Shown: positions 62,673-64,000 of the stretch, piece after piece
How positions within the stretch are numbered: position 1 is the stretch's first letter
Layout of the letters: each line of letters opens with the position of its first letter
Assembly (NCBI GenBank): GCA_048013815.1
Contig: CM106585.1
Coordinates: forward strand, 2,852,001-2,916,000
DNA: 64,000 nt
Direction of reading: 5' to 3'
Source: Setoptus koraiensis
Taxonomy: Eukaryota > Arthropoda
Translations under genes and position numbers: made by a program
Notes under the pieces: generated by a model
What the model was told of the DNA's origin: nothing
What the model saw: only the letters and a program-made list of their open reading frames with translations
Databases searched by the model: none

Positions 62673-64000
62673 TCTAAGTGCACATACATGGTCGCCACAT
62701 GAACTCATGAGCTTGCTTGTTTTTTGCAATCTAGCAAAATCTAGGATGATAAAGGGGCAAAACGTGATAGCTCTGGACTAGGCGAAACAGGCGCGTTCAT
62801 CAAGTTGCGATTCAATTAGCAAGTCTGCGGGGCGAATCCTATCACTTGTCAACCTAATTGTGTTTGTGCTGACTGTATAATGTATAAATACATTGTATAT
62901 TGTTGTTTTAGCAAACGTAACTAAAAGTAAATAACAAACTCGGCAAATATACATTGACAAGAAATAAAAGCAGATAATTAACTGACACCAAAAATAATCA
63001 ATCATTTTGCAGGCAGCGGAATAATGGATGCTCTAATTGAAAAATAATCTACTAATAACATTTCTCTTTTCAATTCCATTAATCACGTATTTTTTGAGCA
63101 TTGTGTCGTCGGCTAAGCCGTCACAAAATAACTGTGTGTGAGTGCAGCGGTGTGTCTAATTAATGAGTGTTTTGAGAGGACTATTTTCATCAATGCCATC
63201 ATTTTGGAGATACTAATTATCTCTAGTATCATATGTGCAAGTGTGCTAAACTAAAACTTTGATCGAGCATAACGCTCATCCATGCACCGGTATCGTTTGC
63301 AGCCATTAGTGACTTGACATTCACAAGTTTCATTCATTCATACATCATTGGGCTAATATCAACAATGGCAAGTCGATATCACTATCTAACGGTGTGTCTA
63401 ACGGGTGTAAAGTTGCTTGAGAGCTATGAGTGACGGAAACGTTAGATGCATTAGAAATGATGATCCGCTAATGGGCATAGCTTAGCACTAACTGCACTCA
63501 CTCTTGGCCGGGCTCGACATGGTCATCGGGGCCGGTTGGGTGGATTTGTGCGCGGGCGACATGTATCAAATAATAATAATAATAATCTATAGGTGAGGTG
63601 AGGTGAGATAAATTAATGATGGCCATCACATGATTGAGTGCTGACGGTGCTAGACGAGGGTCTATTTGTGGCCCATACAATAATTGATCATGTCGTGTGA
63701 ATATTGTTGCCGTTGCATGTTTGCGTCCGGTGAGTTGTATTGGCTGGCATTGAGTGCATCTTGTGACACAGGAAAATCACCAGAAATTGGCGCTAGTTAA
63801 TGACGAGCAAAAGAAACAACAACAGCAGCAACGACAACGACGACAACAACAACAACAATAACGACGACGACATGACGTTGTCGGGACGTGACCATTTAGC
63901 AGTGCATGTTAATGTGCTATATATACCGGTGTGGCGCAAATGTAAATGCATGTGGCAGGGTAGTCAGACAGAGACAGAGAGACAGAGTAAGAAAAAATTG
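62673..64000. other. Right-end intergenic region
   Basis: No gene seen. It holds the receptor 3' UTR (AATAAA 62963-62968), GGTGA repeats (about 63591-63606), ATA triplet runs (about 63570-63585), CAACAG/CGACAA-type repeats (about 63815-63870) and a GACAGA run at the edge. Confidence 0.45.

Overview
The window is nuclear DNA of a compact, AT-rich animal genome. It carries a type I fatty acid synthase, a group I p21-activated kinase, a Hairy/E(spl) bHLH repressor with a C-terminal WRPW, FEM1, MON2 and SON homologues, and a gustatory-receptor-like membrane protein. Most genes have no intron or very few, the introns seen are short (about 75 to 140 bases), neighbouring genes almost touch at their 3' ends, and the proteins are diverged. 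An arthropod, perhaps an acariform mite, fits best. That placement is inference; no rRNA or mitochondrial marker is present.

Layout. 1-612: 5' part of an unrecognised gene running off the left edge (minus). 2945-3848: FAM210/DUF1279 protein (plus) tail-to-tail with RABL3 (minus), their coding ends overlapping. 5116-7725: PAK kinase, four exons. 7726-17236: a 9.5 kb gene-free stretch: an AT-rich part with a three-copy sequence module near 8.2, 8.6 and 9.0 kb, a GC-rich part (about 12.9-16.1 kb), then a microsatellite-rich AT part leading to fatty acid synthase (17237-25180). 26855-28719: MINDY deubiquitinase (plus), convergent with DNase II (29272-30758, minus). 31.9-44.8 kb: a gene-poor, GC-rich domain full of short tandem repeats, hairpins and simple repeats, ending at a short Hes-type gene (44793-45260). 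46149-46694: unrecognised small gene, convergent with intronless MON2 (46743-51710, minus). MON2 is divergent from a SON-like gene (52447-54309, plus). 55319-56230: unrecognised gene (minus). 56927-59059: FEM1. 59.5-60.35 kb: a partial copy of MON2 joined to the SON 3' end. 60773-62672: three-exon gustatory-receptor-like gene. 62673-64000: nothing coding seen.

The genes do not form one pathway: signalling (PAK, RABL3), lipid synthesis (FAS), ubiquitin handling (MINDY, FEM1), lysosomal DNA breakdown (DNase II), Golgi/endosome traffic (MON2), splicing (SON), Notch output (Hes) and chemosensation. The observations most worth following are the three-copy noncoding module after PAK, the apparent gene-conversion tract between SON and its downstream partial copy, an RNPS1-type RRM fused to the SON C-terminus, a Hes protein without an Orange domain, a 21-bp-stem hairpin at 38.9 kb, and the FAM210/RABL3 junction where stops and poly(A) signals of both strands share about a dozen bases.
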